A stretch of 64,000 nt of DNA from Phycisphaerae bacterium (GTDB lineage Bacteria; Chloroflexota; Anaerolineae; 4572-78; J111). This document shows, piece after piece, positions 62,949-64,000 of this stretch; position 1 is the stretch's first letter; every line of letters starts with the position of its first letter. The notes under the pieces were generated by a model. That model ran no database searches and had not been told where the DNA came from. It worked only from the letters and a program-made list of their open reading frames with translations. Location of the stretch: positions 1 through 64,000 of the forward strand of contig JANQQF010000117.1 of the NCBI GenBank assembly GCA_028285035.1, given 5' to 3'. The position numbers and the translations under genes are program-made.

Positions 62949-63647
62949 ATGACTGATCCTAATCAAACGAAAAAATATAGATTGCGGTTACTTTTTGCCA
63001 AGAAAGACCAAATAAAATATATCTCTCATTTAGATTTATTATTAGCCTGGGAACGAGCCTTGCGTCGTGCCCAGATTCCACTCGCTTACTCTCAGGGATT
63101 TAATCCGCGGCCAAAAATTCAAATTGCCTCAGGGTTGCCACTAGGGACAACAGGCAGTTCTGAAATTTTAGATATCATCATTACAGGCTATGTTGAACCT
63201 GATGATGCATTAAGTCAAATTAGAAGGGCTCTCCCTGTGGGTATTGCCCTTCATTCTGTTACAGAGGTTCCGTTAAAATCGCCAACCTTGCAGCAGCTTC
63301 TACGTGAGGCAGAGTATAAAGTGCTTGTAGAGACAGATGTCTCTGATGAGAAATTACGATTACGTATTCAATCATTACTCGACGCGGATGAAATTATTCA
63401 AACGCGGCAACGTAAGCAGAAGACTGAAAAGTTTGATTTAAGACCCTGGTTACATGAATTGGAACTTGTTTCAGCCACTGATCAGGAGACTTGCTTACAT
63501 CTGCGGGTGACGGCAGGTCAGCACGGAAACCTCAGACCAGAGGCTGTACTGAAGGCGTTGGATTTAGAGCAAAATTGGGCTTCGATTGAACGTGTGAAAT
63601 TAATCTTTGATACTCCCCCAGCAGAGACGCTTGATCCAACTGATTAA
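62949..63647 (+). CDS. DUF2344 / TIGR03936 radical-SAM-linked protein
   Basis: The protein has 232 residues. The front KYRLRLLFAKKDQIKYISHL and the following LAWERALRRAQIPLAYSQGF, with NPRPKIQIASGLPLG, are the DUF2344 signature. The family is often fused to or adjacent to a B12-binding radical SAM protein; none is in the window, so this may be a free-standing copy. Its role is unproven, perhaps RNA modification. It starts two bases after the Nudix stop. Confidence 0.85.
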   Translation: MTDPNQTKKYRLRLLFAKKDQIKYISHLDLLLAWERALRRAQIPLAYSQGFNPRPKIQIASGLPLGTTGSSEILDIIITGYVEPDDALSQIRRALPVGIALHSVTEVPLKSPTLQQLLREAEYKVLVETDVSDEKLRLRIQSLLDADEIIQTRQRKQKTEKFDLRPWLHELELVSATDQETCLHLRVTAGQHGNLRPEAVLKALDLEQNWASIERVKLIFDTPPAETLDPTD

Positions 63648-63674
63648 TCCCTACTTCTCAGAATTTCTTTCCTG

Positions 63675-63683
63675 TGTTATAAT
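63675..63683 (+). promoter_or_regulatory. Extended -10 promoter of the last gene
   Basis: TGTTATAAT (63675-63683) is a perfect extended -10 about 64 bases before the start. The -35 is poor. The leader contains the hairpin AATCCTAA (63704-63711) with TTAGGATT (63717-63724). Confidence 0.55.
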
Positions 63684-63746
63684 CTTATGTGAAATGCTTA
63701 TGTAATCCTAAATGAATTAGGATTCTATGACACAGGAAGGAAAAAG

Positions 63747-64000
63747 ATGATGCAGTATAAATTGGTTTTGCGTCACCTGGTAGTAATGATCCTCGCTTTA
63801 GGTGTATTTGTTAGTGTATTTAATGACAATACACCAGCCCTAGCTCAAGAAGATGCGAATATTGCAATTACCTCTCCATCTGCTGATGCTACTTTATCCG
63901 GGGTAGTAACCGTTACAGGGACAGTTAACTTTACAGATTTTATTAAATTTGAAATTTTGTTGAAAAGTGGCGACAATTTATCTTGGGTAGCTACAATTTA
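63747..64000 (+). CDS. Secreted protein, N-terminal part only (cut by the window end)
   Basis: The frame opens with AGGAAGG (63734-63740) six bases before the ATG. It begins with a signal peptide (about 1-34, cleavage likely after PALA), then DANIAITSPSADATLSGVV and VTVTGTVNFTDFIKFEIL, which reads as the first strand pair of an Ig-like domain with the I-T-S-P-x-x-x-x-x-x-S-G pattern. The frame is open at position 64000. Function is unknown. Confidence 0.75.
   Translation, partial: MMQYKLVLRHLVVMILALGVFVSVFNDNTPALAQEDANIAITSPSADATLSGVVTVTGTVNFTDFIKFEILLKSGDNLSWVATI

Overview
The window is an AT-rich bacterial chromosome segment, most likely from a Chloroflexota lineage (Anaerolineae-like). 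This is an inference from gene content. The segment carries a bacterial isopentenyl phosphate kinase and a MoaD-MoaE fusion. It also has large secreted proteins that end in a short F-L-P-L-x-x-K tail, and EPS genes that lack any outer-membrane export component. I see no tRNA, rRNA, CRISPR array, insertion sequence or prophage.

Layout. Positions 1-9100 hold housekeeping and accessory genes: a small membrane protein, a double-domain M16 peptidase, a DUF4062-like protein, a DUF983 protein, isopentenyl phosphate kinase, moaC, moaD-moaE, rnc and an RlmI-like methyltransferase. Positions 9259-13488 hold ung and a methionine locus with a SAM-I riboswitch in front of metY, followed by metX and metW. 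Positions 13500-22630 hold a GT4 glycosyltransferase, argF, a TPR protein, der, a tandem nucleotide-cyclase-domain protein and citrate synthase. Positions 22927-31460 hold two paralogous giant secreted proteins with calcium-binding repeats and a transglutaminase-like core. Positions 32253-55839 are a minus-strand exopolysaccharide locus. It runs from a Wzz-GGDEF fusion and a BcsB-like protein through flippase, polymerase, glycosyltransferases, a GHL10-type lipoprotein, a deacetylase and a GDP-mannose dehydrogenase to a four-gene FemAB / CapK / two-asparagine-synthetase operon. Positions 56263-64000 hold a coiled-coil protein, selB, two enzymes for an acetamido-amino sugar, an initiating sugar-phosphate transferase, a Nudix hydrolase, a DUF2344 protein and the start of a secreted protein.

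The main hidden signal is regulatory. Seven long intergenic regions or parts of them carry a direct repeat with an 11-bp period (NTCARM-N5-YTCARM), always on the minus strand. Four copies (class A) sit exactly 8 nt before an extended -10 element (TGnTATAAT-like). They lie in front of the cyclase gene, giant 1, the wzz gene that opens the EPS locus, and the initiating sugar transferase. Three copies (class B) are embedded in a rigid block of about 65 bp in front of giant 1, giant 2 and the FemAB operon. This looks like the binding site of an unidentified OmpR/PhoB-type activator of a cell-surface and EPS regulon. The regulator is not encoded in the window.

Proposed function. The locus would make a uronic-acid-containing EPS: the AlgD-like enzyme makes GDP-mannuronate and the WlbA/WbpD pair modifies an amino sugar. 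The product would be modified by deacetylation and perhaps by amide or aminoacyl groups, then exported with chain-length control, alongside two matrix-type giant proteins under the same control.
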